Source: Deinococcus radiophilus
GTDB taxonomy: Bacteria; Deinococcota; Deinococci; Deinococcales; Deinococcaceae
DNA: 64,000 nt
NCBI RefSeq assembly: GCF_020889625.1
Contig: NZ_CP086382.1
Span: forward strand, 160,844-224,843
Reading direction: 5' to 3'
The position numbers were made by a program, and so were the translations under genes. Below the pieces are notes generated by a model. It saw only the letters and a program-made list of their open reading frames with translations, was not told the DNA's origin and did not search any database. Positions 19,074 through 28,084 of the stretch are shown one piece after another; the stretch's first letter is position 1; each line of letters starts with the position of its first letter.

Positions 19074-20248
19074 GAGCGTGCCTGCGCCGTAACACGCCGG
19101 TAAAATTCGGCCAGCTGCCGCGAAGTCTGCCCAATGTCAAAAGCAAACTGTGGAGCGGGGTGGCGTCCTCGGGCCAGCGCCTGGGCTGACGCGTCGGCCC
19201 AGGCCCGTGCCGACGCTGACAGGGGCAGTTTCCAAACGTCAACCAGCGGAAAACGCTCATCACCAGAAAGAATAGGAACGGTGTCTGAAACCACGCCAGG
19301 GAGTCCAGCCATCTGCGCCTCAATCAGCGACAGACTCAGTCCCTCAAACTCGGAGGCCAGCAAGAAGACATCCATGGCCCACAGCATTTCCGGAACATCT
19401 GGGCGCGAGCCGGTCAGGCAGACCCAGTGTTGCAGCTTGAGGCGGCTCACCTCCTGCTCAATCACCTGGCGCTGTGGTCCATCCCCCACCAGCAACAGAT
19501 AAGCCGCGCCATGCTGGCGGTGAAATTCCTGCAAAATCTCCAGCAAGAAGGGGAGGTTCTTCTCGGGCCTCATCTGGGCCACGCACCCCAGGACAGGAAT
19601 GCCTTCTTCCAGGCCCAGGGAACGGCGTATGATCTGCGTCTGCCGTGGCTGCGCAAAAGCGTCCAAGTCAACACCCAAATCAATGATCTGTGCCGAGCGC
19701 CAGTGGCGACCGAAAAGGGACTGGGCCGCCGACTGACTGACCGCGGTGCGGTGGGTCACGCCCAGATTGAGGGCCAGTGCCATGAAGAACAGATACAGAC
19801 GCCGGGTGGGCCTAACTGTCCGATCCACCTGGAGCGTATTGCTGTGACTGGTCACCACCCGCACCGGCACGCCGGCCAACCGGGCCAAGAGGACAATCAC
19901 GCCGCTGAAGTGGTGAACGTGAACGTGGACCACGTCATATTGGAGGCGGCGCAGTTCGCGCCAGTAAGCCCACAAAAAAGCTGGGAGGTGCGACGTTGCA
20001 GGCGGGTGAACAACGTGAGCTCCCAGCCGCCGAATCTCAGGCTCGTGCTCTCCTGTCACGGGCGGGGAGGCGGCCAGGAAGACGTTCATTTCGGTCTCCT
20101 GACGTGGAATCCGCCGAAATAAGTTGACCAACCAACTCTCTACCCCGCCACGGTCCAGATTACCGGTGACATGCAACACCCGTACTGGCCCCGTCTGCTC
20201 CTGAGATGAAGGAAAGTGCATCACTGGGAGCCAGAATAGTGGATCCAT
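19070..20248 (-). CDS. Glycosyltransferase family 4 protein
   Basis: A 392-residue GT-B enzyme. The N-domain starts RVLHVTGNLDRGGVESWLVNL, and the C-domain has GCVAQMRPEKNLPFLLEI and the nucleotide-sugar site FEGLSLSLIEAQMAGLP with the usual E-x7-E arrangement. It transfers a sugar to a lipid-linked acceptor during exopolysaccharide assembly; donor and acceptor are unknown. Two starts are possible: 20248, close behind the LCP gene stop, or the ATG at 20221, which removes nine non-conserved residues. Confidence 0.88.
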   Translation of the reverse strand: MDPLFWLPVMHFPSSQEQTGPVRVLHVTGNLDRGGVESWLVNLFRRIPRQETEMNVFLAASPPVTGEHEPEIRRLGAHVVHPPATSHLPAFLWAYWRELRRLQYDVVHVHVHHFSGVIVLLARLAGVPVRVVTSHSNTLQVDRTVRPTRRLYLFFMALALNLGVTHRTAVSQSAAQSLFGRHWRSAQIIDLGVDLDAFAQPRQTQIIRRSLGLEEGIPVLGCVAQMRPEKNLPFLLEILQEFHRQHGAAYLLLVGDGPQRQVIEQEVSRLKLQHWVCLTGSRPDVPEMLWAMDVFLLASEFEGLSLSLIEAQMAGLPGVVSDTVPILSGDERFPLVDVWKLPLSASARAWADASAQALARGRHPAPQFAFDIGQTSRQLAEFYRRVTAQARS

Positions 20249-20262
20249 CTCAGCGGCAATCT

Positions 20263-21324
20263 TTAGCGCAGGGACAGATGAAGGCGCTGACGCTCCTGAT
20301 CACTGACCACGTAGTACCACAGGCCATCTATCTTCTGATGGGTACCAGCCACTTCAAGCACCGTCTGATGGTCCACGGCATAGGCGTGCTGTACCCGCAG
20401 TTCCAGAACCTCTGACGGAGAGAAGTTGGTTCTGACTTCCTGCTGCAGCTGCTGGAGCAACTGATTGAGTTCATCAGGCGAACGCTGGCTGAGTTCTGCG
20501 ATCAGGCTGCGAAGCACCTCCTGTTGCCGGCTGTTGCGACCAAGGTCACCGTGCGGGTCCTCTTTGCGCATTCGAATGTAAGCCAGTGCCTGTGTGCCGT
20601 TCAGCCGGATCTCTCCGGGTTGAAACATCTGGCCGTCCAGTTCAAAAGCGAACGGGGGATTCACCGTCACTCCCCCGACCAGATCAATGCTTCTCTCAAA
20701 ACCAGTCATACTGATTTCGACAAATTTATCCATGGGTAAACCCAAGAACCGTTCGACCGCCAAGGTCTGCCGGGTGGCCCCTCCAAACGCATAAGCAGCA
20801 TTGATCTTGTTCACTCCGTAGTCTGGAATGAGGGTACGGGTGTCGCGTGGCACGCTGAGAAATGTCAACATCTGCGCCACCGGATCAAACGTGAGAACGA
20901 CAAGAACATCTGCGCGGCCCTCGCCCAGCTGAAGCTCATCATTACCGATAAGCAGGATGCGGATCTTGGCGTCTGTCTGGATCCGCTCCAGAAAGACCGT
21001 AGGAGCCAGGGTTCGCCCGGCAGTCGCAGGCGCATTGGGCACTGCGCCATTTCCCTCCGGGTCTACTGACGCAGATTGCTCCGCACCAGACCCGGAGGGA
21101 GGAGGAACATATCTTCCCAGCGAAGTGGGCTGATTCGGGGCAGGCGGAGACAGGTCTGCGAAGATCGGATCGTCCAGCACGCCTGGGAAGGGCGGGAAAC
21201 CATCACCGTCCAGCTCTTGATGAACCTCGGCTCCCGCTTGCTGGACACTGCGGTGCTGCGCAGCCAGGCTGCCAGCAATCACAACAAGCACGGTCAGGAG
21301 CCCAACCCACCATCTGCGGCGCAT
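20263..21324 (-). CDS. LytR-CpsA-Psr (LCP) family protein
   Basis: A 353-residue protein with one N-terminal membrane anchor (residues 5-22), a Ser/Pro-rich linker and the LCP catalytic domain from about residue 110: ILLIGNDE, SVPRDTRTLIPDYGVNKINAA, the conserved GG at VDLVGGVTV and YIRMRKEDPHGDLGRNSRQQ with its Arg/Asp active-site residues. LCP enzymes transfer polysaccharides from a lipid carrier to peptidoglycan or another acceptor. In this operon it would attach the polymer made by its neighbours to the cell envelope. Confidence 0.9.
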   Translation of the reverse strand: MRRRWWVGLLTVLVVIAGSLAAQHRSVQQAGAEVHQELDGDGFPPFPGVLDDPIFADLSPPAPNQPTSLGRYVPPPSGSGAEQSASVDPEGNGAVPNAPATAGRTLAPTVFLERIQTDAKIRILLIGNDELQLGEGRADVLVVLTFDPVAQMLTFLSVPRDTRTLIPDYGVNKINAAYAFGGATRQTLAVERFLGLPMDKFVEISMTGFERSIDLVGGVTVNPPFAFELDGQMFQPGEIRLNGTQALAYIRMRKEDPHGDLGRNSRQQEVLRSLIAELSQRSPDELNQLLQQLQQEVRTNFSPSEVLELRVQHAYAVDHQTVLEVAGTHQKIDGLWYYVVSDQERQRLHLSLR

Positions 21325-21344
21325 ACCAGTTCAGTATAAACGGC

Positions 21345-22595
21345 TCAGGATCGGCCATCTGACTTGGCAGCCCGTACAGGAGGAGCGCGCAGAGCGCGGC
21401 GCAGGATAAACGCACTGCCGACCAATTGCGTGACCGCGCCCAGCAGCGTGGCCCAGGCCACCCCCAGCAGGCCACGGTGCGGAATAAACCAGGCGCAGGC
21501 CAAGATCAGAACGGCGGTCACGGCTACAAACAGCGGCAACTGTTCACTGAACTGGCGAGCTGCGGTCATGGCGAATCCCAGTGCCGAAGCGAGGTAGCCG
21601 ACCGCTGCGGCCACGCAAAGCCAGAAAAAGAGCCCTGGCTCGGCGGCAAATTCCGCGCCATACAGCAGGTGAATCAGTGGCTCGCCGGCCAGCCCACTCG
21701 TCAAGACCAGCAGGAGACCGATCCCTCCTGCGCCAGCGAAGAGCAGCCCCGACAGCTTGAGAAAGGAACGGCGATCATTGTGGGCATACAGCTGTGAGAG
21801 GCGAGTGGTCAGGGACGTCCCCAGTGCCACAATCAGGACGCTACCAATCACACCGACATAACTCAGCGTGGCATAGATTCCCAGTGCGGCGCTGCCCAGA
21901 ACGTACTCGGTGACCAGGCGTGGCAAGTTGGTACTCAGTGACACCAGCGCTATCACCATTCCCAGTGGCAACGTCAAACGGATCAGTGCCGGCTGAGGGC
22001 CAGGTTGCCACCAGCGTGCCGGCTCTAAACGGCGGGCACGCGGCCAGTCGAACAGCACCAGGGTCAGGAGCGCAGCCACAGCCAAGCCCAGTGCGGCCAG
22101 GGTGAGATTCTGGGTCAGCAGATAAGCAGCAGCCAGCAGTCCGAGCCCCAGCACGCCCCGCAGCAGGGTGGACTGCGCGGTCCAGTCCAGCCTATGCTGA
22201 CGCTGCATCAGGCCGTACATCACTTCACTGATGCCCTCAAGGGCCTTGGCAACCCCCAACCACCAGACTGCGCCACTGGCATGAGGATACAAAAAGGCCA
22301 GCCCGGCCGTGATCAGCAGGCCAGCACCCATCAGTGGCAGGCGCAGTGAAAAATAATTGCTGAAGCTGAAATCACCCTGAATATCGGTGGCCTGCACTGA
22401 ACGAAGTTGCAATCCCAAAAACAAAAACAGCGGAGCCGTCAGCGCCAGACCCAGGGCATACAACCCGACATCGACTTGCCCACCCACCTGTGCCAGCAGA
22501 ATCACTGCCGCCCACTGTGACGCAGAATAAATGCCCTGACCAATAACGGTCCAGATCATGCCGCCTTTAAGGCTCAGAGGCTTATCAGCACTCAA
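21345..22595 (-). CDS. Wzx-like polysaccharide flippase
   Basis: A 416-residue protein with about 12 membrane helices and the MOP/Wzx pattern (LKGGMIWTVIGQGIYSASQW at the N-terminus). It would move lipid-linked repeat units across the inner membrane for the ligase/polymerase and LCP proteins encoded downstream. The likely start is a TTG at 22595, with AGGGAG six bases before it. It lies in an operon with spacings of 20-36 bases on both sides. Confidence 0.85.
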   Translation of the reverse strand: MSADKPLSLKGGMIWTVIGQGIYSASQWAAVILLAQVGGQVDVGLYALGLALTAPLFLFLGLQLRSVQATDIQGDFSFSNYFSLRLPLMGAGLLITAGLAFLYPHASGAVWWLGVAKALEGISEVMYGLMQRQHRLDWTAQSTLLRGVLGLGLLAAAYLLTQNLTLAALGLAVAALLTLVLFDWPRARRLEPARWWQPGPQPALIRLTLPLGMVIALVSLSTNLPRLVTEYVLGSAALGIYATLSYVGVIGSVLIVALGTSLTTRLSQLYAHNDRRSFLKLSGLLFAGAGGIGLLLVLTSGLAGEPLIHLLYGAEFAAEPGLFFWLCVAAAVGYLASALGFAMTAARQFSEQLPLFVAVTAVLILACAWFIPHRGLLGVAWATLLGAVTQLVGSAFILRRALRAPPVRAAKSDGRS

Positions 22596-22631
22596 AACAA
22601 ACTCCCTCTGGACCGAAACAACCCGCTGAGC

Positions 22632-23888
22632 TCATTGACGCGGGCATGAGAACTGGGTACGGACCGTCAGAGCCGTGAGTGCCAGACTGCCCAGTGCAGC
22701 GGCAGTCCAACCCACTTTCCCTCTCACCCTCCGCCTTGCCTGCGCACGTGCCAACACCTCCTCATACAGCTCGTCCCAGTGACGCATCACCGTTTCCGGA
22801 CTGAATTCACTCTGCACCCAGGCCTGAGCGTTGCTCCCACGCCGTCTACGTTCCACCGGGTCATCCAGGGCTTCCAAGAGGGCAAGGGTCAGGGCCGGCA
22901 CATCGCCGGGCGGAACCTGCCAACCAGTCTCACCGGGCTGGACTGCGTCACGGGCTCCAGTCGCTGTGGTGGAAATCACCGCCAAGCCACTGGCCGCTGC
23001 TTCCAGGGAGACAGTTGGAAATCCTTCACGGTAGGTGGGAAGCGCGAAGACATCCATCAGGGGGTAATGGTCACGGACATTGAACACATAGCCTCCCCAG
23101 ATCACCCCCGGCTGCTGCTGAATAAACTGCCGGGTGGCTTCATCGAGGGGATCACCCTCCTCAAACTGCCCCAGCAGCAGCAGCTGAGCTGCGGGGTAGT
23201 GCCGCTGCACCTCAGCGAAGGCACGGCACAGTTCGGCCACGCCCTTGTCACGGACAAGTCGGCCTACGAACCCGATGACCGGACCCTGCGAATGAAGACC
23301 AAGGTCACGCCGCAGCCGCTCGGCGGTCGGCAATGACACCTCATGGGACCGGATTCCACTGAAGCTGCCGCTGCCCAGAACCCGGCCCTTGTGAGGGGGA
23401 AGCAGCCCCAGACTGCGGACATAAGCATGCAGGCTGTGGCTGGGCAGCACCACCTCATGGGCACAGGCGACCGCCACCCGCTCGGCCAGCAACAACAGTG
23501 CCCGTTTGGGGCCCTGGGTGGTCTCAGCCCGCAGACCATGCATGGTGTAAATGCGCCCCGGCACCCGGGTCAGCACTGCGGCCATCCCAGCCAACAGCGC
23601 CGCTTTGGGAGTGCCAATATGAATCAGATCGGGCCGGTCACGCCGCAACTCGGCGCACAGCTGCCACAGAGAATACAGATCCCGCAGGGGCCGAATCTCA
23701 CGTTCCATCGGTACCTGACGGACAGGTATGCCGTGCTTCAGAGCCAACTGCAAGAATTCTGCTGGACCGGGCGAGGTCAGCACTTCTGCGTGGTCCCCCT
23801 GGTCAGCTTGTCGGCCCTTCCAATGCCGCAGGTGTTCACTAAAAAAGGCCAAGCTGTCGGGCACAGTAACTACAAAAGTAATTTTCAT
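22632..23888 (-). CDS. Glycosyltransferase family 4 protein with hydrophobic C-terminal tail
   Basis: A 418-residue GT-B glycosyltransferase, first gene of the polysaccharide operon. It starts MKITFVVTVPDSLAFF at the ATG at 23888, with GGAAGG upstream. The N-domain contains DLIHIGTPKAALLAGMA and RIYTMHGLR, and the C-domain VIGFVGRLVRDKGVAEL and FALPTYREGFPTVSLEAAASGLAV. This resembles WbaP-dependent second glycosyltransferases (WcaI/PssF-like). A hydrophobic segment close to the C-terminus (AALGSLALTALTV) may anchor it to the membrane. An ATAGT-type -10 lies in the 139-base divergent gap upstream. Confidence 0.88.
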   Translation of the reverse strand: MKITFVVTVPDSLAFFSEHLRHWKGRQADQGDHAEVLTSPGPAEFLQLALKHGIPVRQVPMEREIRPLRDLYSLWQLCAELRRDRPDLIHIGTPKAALLAGMAAVLTRVPGRIYTMHGLRAETTQGPKRALLLLAERVAVACAHEVVLPSHSLHAYVRSLGLLPPHKGRVLGSGSFSGIRSHEVSLPTAERLRRDLGLHSQGPVIGFVGRLVRDKGVAELCRAFAEVQRHYPAAQLLLLGQFEEGDPLDEATRQFIQQQPGVIWGGYVFNVRDHYPLMDVFALPTYREGFPTVSLEAAASGLAVISTTATGARDAVQPGETGWQVPPGDVPALTLALLEALDDPVERRRRGSNAQAWVQSEFSPETVMRHWDELYEEVLARAQARRRVRGKVGWTAAALGSLALTALTVRTQFSCPRQ

Positions 23889-24015
23889 CAACGCCCTTCC
23901 TTGGCTCCGGTCAGAGATAACCCAATGGCAATCAGATCGCAAACTACTATAGGCAATCGGTAGCAGCCAGCAGTGAGCATGAGAAGGGACTCGGTCATAC
24001 CTCATTTGACCTTTT

Positions 24016-24021
24016 TATATT
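24016..24021 (+). promoter_or_regulatory. Leaderless-type -10 element of the first glycosidase-like lipoprotein gene
   Basis: TATATT ends six bases before the ATG at 24028, and no Shine-Dalgarno sequence is present. The promoter lies in the gap shared with the divergent polysaccharide operon. Confidence 0.55.
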
Positions 24022-24027
24022 CAGGGA

Positions 24028-25230
24028 ATGAACAGGCCCCGCTGTCGTTCCAACCTGGCTCGCTGGGGGCTGATCTTCACCGCCTTCACCTTGACCAGTT
24101 GCCAATTGGTACCTGCTCTACATTTCCCCCATCTTGGCCCGCAGTTGCTGGCCCCAGATGGCCGCCTTCACACGGCTGAAGCCACCCACGCGCAGAGACG
24201 ACCAGACGGCACCCTGCTCATCAACGACCAGCCTTTTTTTCCGCTGGGATTTTACCACATCTCCTGGGCACGCCAAGGCACGCCAGAAGACCGCTTGCGT
24301 GCTCTAGGACAGCTGTCACACGCTGGTTTCAACCTGATGATCACGGACCTGATCAATGACGACGACAGTTCCAGTTTCGGTTCGACCCTGGACTTTGCGC
24401 GTGAAGAAGGGGTATTCGTCATCCCATTTGGTATGGCTTCCGACATGCGTGAGCGCATCAAACAGCATCCCGCCTTGCTGGGATTCAAGGTAGCCGACGA
24501 CGCGAACGATCAACTGACGCCGCAGCAGGTCTCAGAGAAGAACGCCGAGTTCAAGGCCAGCTATCCGGACAAGCTCACCTACTTGAGCCTGGTGGTGGCC
24601 AATGATCGGCCAGAAACCGACTATTTCGGTACGGCGGACTTGATCGGTAATCAGAGTTATCCCGTAGGCATGGACAACATCGCCGTGACCTACCAGGTCA
24701 TGCGCAGCACCGTGACAAGCGCTCAGGTCAACGGCAGGGTCCCGATTGCCACGCTGCAAAGCTTCGCCTGGACCAACCGCCAGGACCCACCGAATCCAGC
24801 AGAGGTGCGCAACATGACGTACCAGGCCCTGATGGCCGGGGTCAAAGGCATCGTCTACTACGCCTACCGTTCCCAGGAGGTCGACCTGATCTCTGAACCC
24901 GTTCTCTGGCGTGCCCTGCGTGACATTGCCCAGGAAGTGGCCCTGCTCTCACCTCTCCTGCTGAACGGCAAATTCACCATCTTGCAGGAGGATCCCGGAG
25001 GACCGCTGGCCGCCTACCTCAGTGGCGAGGGCCACAACGGTGAAATGCAGGGCTACCTGGTCGCACTCAACACCAGCCGTCAGCAGAAACAAACCGTCAA
25101 CGTGACCTTACCGGAAGCGCCGCAAATCTGGGACATGGTAGGTGACAGCACTTCAGCCCTGCACCGTACAGGACCGCAGGTAAGTGGGACACTGCGCCCC
25201 CTGGAAGTTACAGTGGTTCAAGTGCGCTGA
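24028..25230 (+). CDS. Glycoside hydrolase-like lipoprotein, paralogue 1
   Basis: A 400-residue protein with an N-terminal lipoprotein signal ending in the lipobox LTSC (Cys near residue 25). The mature part is TIM-barrel-like: DGTLLINDQPFFPLGFYHISW starts the domain (the phrase common to GH2/GH35/GH42-type barrels), then HPALLGFKVADDAND, GNQSYPV and AGVKGIVYYAY. Acidic residues in VADDAND and in the strand before YYAYRSQEVD are candidates for catalysis. It ends with a small beta domain. The family has no firm name. It is a paralogue of the gene at 25472 and divergent from the exopolysaccharide operon, which suggests trimming of that polymer at the cell surface. Confidence 0.7.
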   Translation: MNRPRCRSNLARWGLIFTAFTLTSCQLVPALHFPHLGPQLLAPDGRLHTAEATHAQRRPDGTLLINDQPFFPLGFYHISWARQGTPEDRLRALGQLSHAGFNLMITDLINDDDSSSFGSTLDFAREEGVFVIPFGMASDMRERIKQHPALLGFKVADDANDQLTPQQVSEKNAEFKASYPDKLTYLSLVVANDRPETDYFGTADLIGNQSYPVGMDNIAVTYQVMRSTVTSAQVNGRVPIATLQSFAWTNRQDPPNPAEVRNMTYQALMAGVKGIVYYAYRSQEVDLISEPVLWRALRDIAQEVALLSPLLLNGKFTILQEDPGGPLAAYLSGEGHNGEMQGYLVALNTSRQQKQTVNVTLPEAPQIWDMVGDSTSALHRTGPQVSGTLRPLEVTVVQVR

Positions 25231-25373
25231 ATAGAGTCGAAAACAGCGCTCCAGACAGTCTTTAGCGACTAACGACCCCTGTATGAGTTATGTCATAAGA
25301 AAACTTTTACTCTAGGTCATGAATCAGGATGTGGGGACTCCCCCTGTCCGATTCAGACCGCCAAACATTTTTA

Positions 25374-25467
25374 CTTCTCGATAAAGGCAAACTCTCTGCG
25401 AAGAGAGGACGCAAAGCCAACGGAGCTTCTGCTTGACGACTGAAGCTGGCCGGGTTACCGAAGGAAG
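25374..25467 (+). promoter_or_regulatory. Cyclic di-GMP-I (GEMM) riboswitch
   Basis: The core reads GATAAAGGCAAAC, then a CTCTCT/AGAGAG hairpin capped by a GCGA (GNRA) tetraloop (25392-25407), then GGACGCAAAGCC, a second arm with AGCTTC/GAAGCT pairing, and GGGTTACCG (25452-25460). These are the conserved elements of the c-di-GMP-I aptamer in the right order and spacing. The closing helix pairs about 25374-25377 with bases at 25460-25467, which overlap the GGAAG ribosome-binding site of the next gene. Ligand binding would therefore tend to hide the site, an OFF switch by inference. Confidence 0.93.
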
Positions 25468-25471
25468 CTTA

Positions 25472-26665
25472 ATGAAAAAATTTGCTGTTATGGCCTGCAT
25501 GTTGAGCATGCTGGCTTCCGGATGCTCGAATGCTGTTCTGCCCACCGACCCTGCTGCTGACGCTGTTCCCACCGCAAATGCACAAGCACTCCAGCCAGGC
25601 CGTCCTGCCAAGCAAGGTGGCAGCGTGACCCAAGTCCGCACCGACGGCACCTTGCTGGTGAACGGGCAGGCCAATTTCCCGATGGGCTTTTACCACGTTT
25701 CTTGGGCGGGTGACAGTGCGCGGCGTCTGCGTGACCTTCAGGCGATTGCGGACCTGGGATTCAATACCGTTCACGCTTCAATGCTAGGCGCCGATACCGA
25801 CGTGGAGAGCTTCCGGCAGCTTCTGGATACGGCCCAGAAGCGTGGTGTGCGGCTGGTGGCCGAAGACCATAGTGACCAGGCGATCGTGGCACTGAAAAGC
25901 CATCCGGCCTTGTTGGGCTGGCTGGTTTCCGACGACTGTCACAACTTGGTGACGCCCTCAGAACTCCAGAGCCGCGGGGAGCAGATCAAGCGACTTGATC
26001 CCAACCATCTGACCTATACCAGTATGGCCATCCCTTTTTACAACAGTTATGCGTACAGAGACTACTTTGGCCGCGTAGATGCCATTGGAAACCAGAGTTA
26101 CCCAGTGGATGGAGGTGACGGGCTGGATGTCGTCTTCCCCGTCATGAGCAAGCTTGTAGAGCAGTCAAAGGCCAAAGGCACCATGCCGATCGCCAACCTG
26201 CAAAGCTTCCGCTGGCCAAATGGACGTTACCCTACCCCTGTTGAGCTGAACAGCATGACCAATCAGGCGCTGGCAGCTGGAGTCAAGGGCATCTTGTACT
26301 ACACCTACCTTGATTACACCAACGACTTGAGTCAGCATTCCCAACTCCACGCAGAACTTAAGACACTGGCCTCCGAAGTGAAGGTCTTGGCCCCTTTCCT
26401 GACCAACGGACAACGCCAAGCGCTGCCAGTCGTATCAGCCGGCGGCCGGGCCCTGGCCCACCTGTGGTCTTATGGAGGACGGCGTTACCTGCAGGTCGTC
26501 AGTCTGGAAGCGCAAGCGGCACAGAATGTGAAGATTCAGCTTCCCGCCAAGGCCAGGGGCCTACGTCCTCTATTTGCTGGACGCACGACCACACTGCAGG
26601 CCAGTGGCGCACAGGTACAGGGCAAACTGGCTCCGCTGGGTGCACAGTGGTACGAAGTGCAGTGA
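25472..26665 (+). CDS. Glycoside hydrolase-like lipoprotein, paralogue 2 (c-di-GMP riboswitch-controlled)
   Basis: A 397-residue protein starting MKKFAVMACMLSMLASGCSN, a lipoprotein signal with the lipobox LASGC. After a 40-residue linker it repeats the architecture of its neighbour: DGTLLVNGQANFPMGFYHVSW, HPALLGWLVSDDCHN, GNQSYPVDGG and AGVKGILYYTYLDY. A surface glycosidase acting on the exopolysaccharide encoded next door is the simplest guess; no activity is known. The start is fixed by GGAAG directly before the ATG, inside the riboswitch expression platform. The longer open frame at 25433 runs through the aptamer and is not real. Confidence 0.75.
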   Translation: MKKFAVMACMLSMLASGCSNAVLPTDPAADAVPTANAQALQPGRPAKQGGSVTQVRTDGTLLVNGQANFPMGFYHVSWAGDSARRLRDLQAIADLGFNTVHASMLGADTDVESFRQLLDTAQKRGVRLVAEDHSDQAIVALKSHPALLGWLVSDDCHNLVTPSELQSRGEQIKRLDPNHLTYTSMAIPFYNSYAYRDYFGRVDAIGNQSYPVDGGDGLDVVFPVMSKLVEQSKAKGTMPIANLQSFRWPNGRYPTPVELNSMTNQALAAGVKGILYYTYLDYTNDLSQHSQLHAELKTLASEVKVLAPFLTNGQRQALPVVSAGGRALAHLWSYGGRRYLQVVSLEAQAAQNVKIQLPAKARGLRPLFAGRTTTLQASGAQVQGKLAPLGAQWYEVQ

Positions 26666-26691
26666 TCTGCTGATCTGGATCTCATCCCACG

Positions 26692-26725
26692 GCAGGTGGC
26701 CGGGTGGTCTTACCCGGCCGCCTGC
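26692..26725. terminator. Strong hairpin between convergent genes
   Basis: GCAGGTGGCCGGGT pairs with ACCCGGCCGCCTGC with one mismatch around a GGTCTT loop. It serves the rightward lipoprotein gene and also contains the stop codon of the convergent glycosyltransferase gene, so it probably works in both directions. Confidence 0.7.
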
Positions 26726-27873
26726 GCTTCTGTGCGCAAAAAGGTGAAGTAGGTCAGACGCTGGCGGTCAAGCAGAGCGTCACCATATTCCAGCGCTTTT
26801 TTGTAATTCTGCTGGGACATGGCCTGCAACTCTTCAGGAGTCACAAGCAGCAGCTGGGCAGCCAACTGGTCTGCGTCGTCCATATCTGTCAGGTAACGGT
26901 CGTCTATCAGTTCGGGAATCCCACCCACCGCAGTCGATATCACCGGGAGGCCTACCGCCATGGCTTCCAGCATGGCACGCGGGAGCCCTTCGGCGCGCGA
27001 AGTCATCAGAAACAAATCTGCCTGCTGCATGTGGTGACGGACCCCCTGGCCTGAAGGAACGCTTCCCAAAAAATGTACCTGCTCGGCAATCCCCAAGTCG
27101 CGGGCCAATTGCTCGTAACCTGCCCTGAGCTGACCGTCACCAATGATCGTAAGGCGAATAGGACGGTGGCGGCTGACTTTGTGCACAGCGTGGATCGCGA
27201 CATCTACACCTTTATAGGGCTGAGCCAAGTTGCCCACCATAATGCAGGACAGTGTCCCTTGATGAAAGGACCGGTGTTCACTGAACGCACCGGTGTCCAG
27301 CATCACATCGGAGATACCGAATTCACGTTTAAAGCGGTGTGGGTACTTCTGTTGCAAAAAATGCCGAGTGACATATAAGTTCCCGCGTGAATTCCAGGCC
27401 AGCTGGCGCATGACCCAGACCAGAGCTGGACCAAATACTTTCCCCAAGCGGCCTCCGACCTGTCCTCGCTGAAAGAGATCGTCAGGGTCACCGATAAGTT
27501 CCATGGCGTAAGGACGCGGAGACAACTGCAACGCAGCGTAGTAAGCGAACAGCAGGATGCTGGTAGAGCGGAACACCAGCATTCGACTGCGGCGCACATT
27601 TCCCAACACCTGTATAAACAGTGCAGGTAGCTTCTGCAAAAACTGCTGTGGCCCGATGTATTTCACCAGAGGCGTAAAACTCACGCCAGGGCCATCTGCA
27701 CGTAACCATCCAGGTTGAGGCTGCCCGACTTGATCACAGCGAGCAGTGACATTTACCTTCCCAAACGCCACCAGATAGCGCTGCCAGAAGGAATAATCGT
27801 GATTGGTGCTGGTCCAAATCCGGCCCTGTGCATCCATATGAAAACGGTGGTCATTGACGATCGTGACTTCCAT
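26710..27873 (-). CDS. Glycosyltransferase family 4 protein
   Basis: A 387-residue GT-B enzyme with SCIMVGNLAQPYKGVDVAI and LTIIGDGQLRAGYEQLAR in the acceptor/donor cleft. It carries the family 4 donor site SRAEGLPRAMLEAMAVGLPV with both conserved glutamates. The start is ATG 27873 behind GAGGAG. It stands apart from the five-gene operon on the far side of the two lipoprotein genes but belongs functionally to the same polysaccharide locus. Sugar specificity is unknown. Confidence 0.86.
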   Translation of the reverse strand: MEVTIVNDHRFHMDAQGRIWTSTNHDYSFWQRYLVAFGKVNVTARCDQVGQPQPGWLRADGPGVSFTPLVKYIGPQQFLQKLPALFIQVLGNVRRSRMLVFRSTSILLFAYYAALQLSPRPYAMELIGDPDDLFQRGQVGGRLGKVFGPALVWVMRQLAWNSRGNLYVTRHFLQQKYPHRFKREFGISDVMLDTGAFSEHRSFHQGTLSCIMVGNLAQPYKGVDVAIHAVHKVSRHRPIRLTIIGDGQLRAGYEQLARDLGIAEQVHFLGSVPSGQGVRHHMQQADLFLMTSRAEGLPRAMLEAMAVGLPVISTAVGGIPELIDDRYLTDMDDADQLAAQLLLVTPEELQAMSQQNYKKALEYGDALLDRQRLTYFTFLRTEAQAAG

Positions 27874-28084
27874 GGTATCTCCTCAGGCGGGAAAAAAGCG
27901 CAGCTACGCAGTCATGCTTCCAGCACGCTATAGAATACATCTCTGCATCACCGCAGTTCTGTATCAATGGGATGCTCGGCACAATTGCTAGGCATCGGAA
28001 AAAAAGGCCTTGACGCTTTCCCACGCTCAATAGCAACAACTTTTCATCAGCTGAGCAGGACTTCACGGAAAGTGCCCACCGACT
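27874..28084. other. Gap with no supported gene
   Basis: AT-richer than the flanks. It holds the ribosome-binding site and presumably the promoter (TATTCTATAG on the minus strand near 27930) of the leftward glycosyltransferase gene. Open frames here are short and lack family features. Confidence 0.5.
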
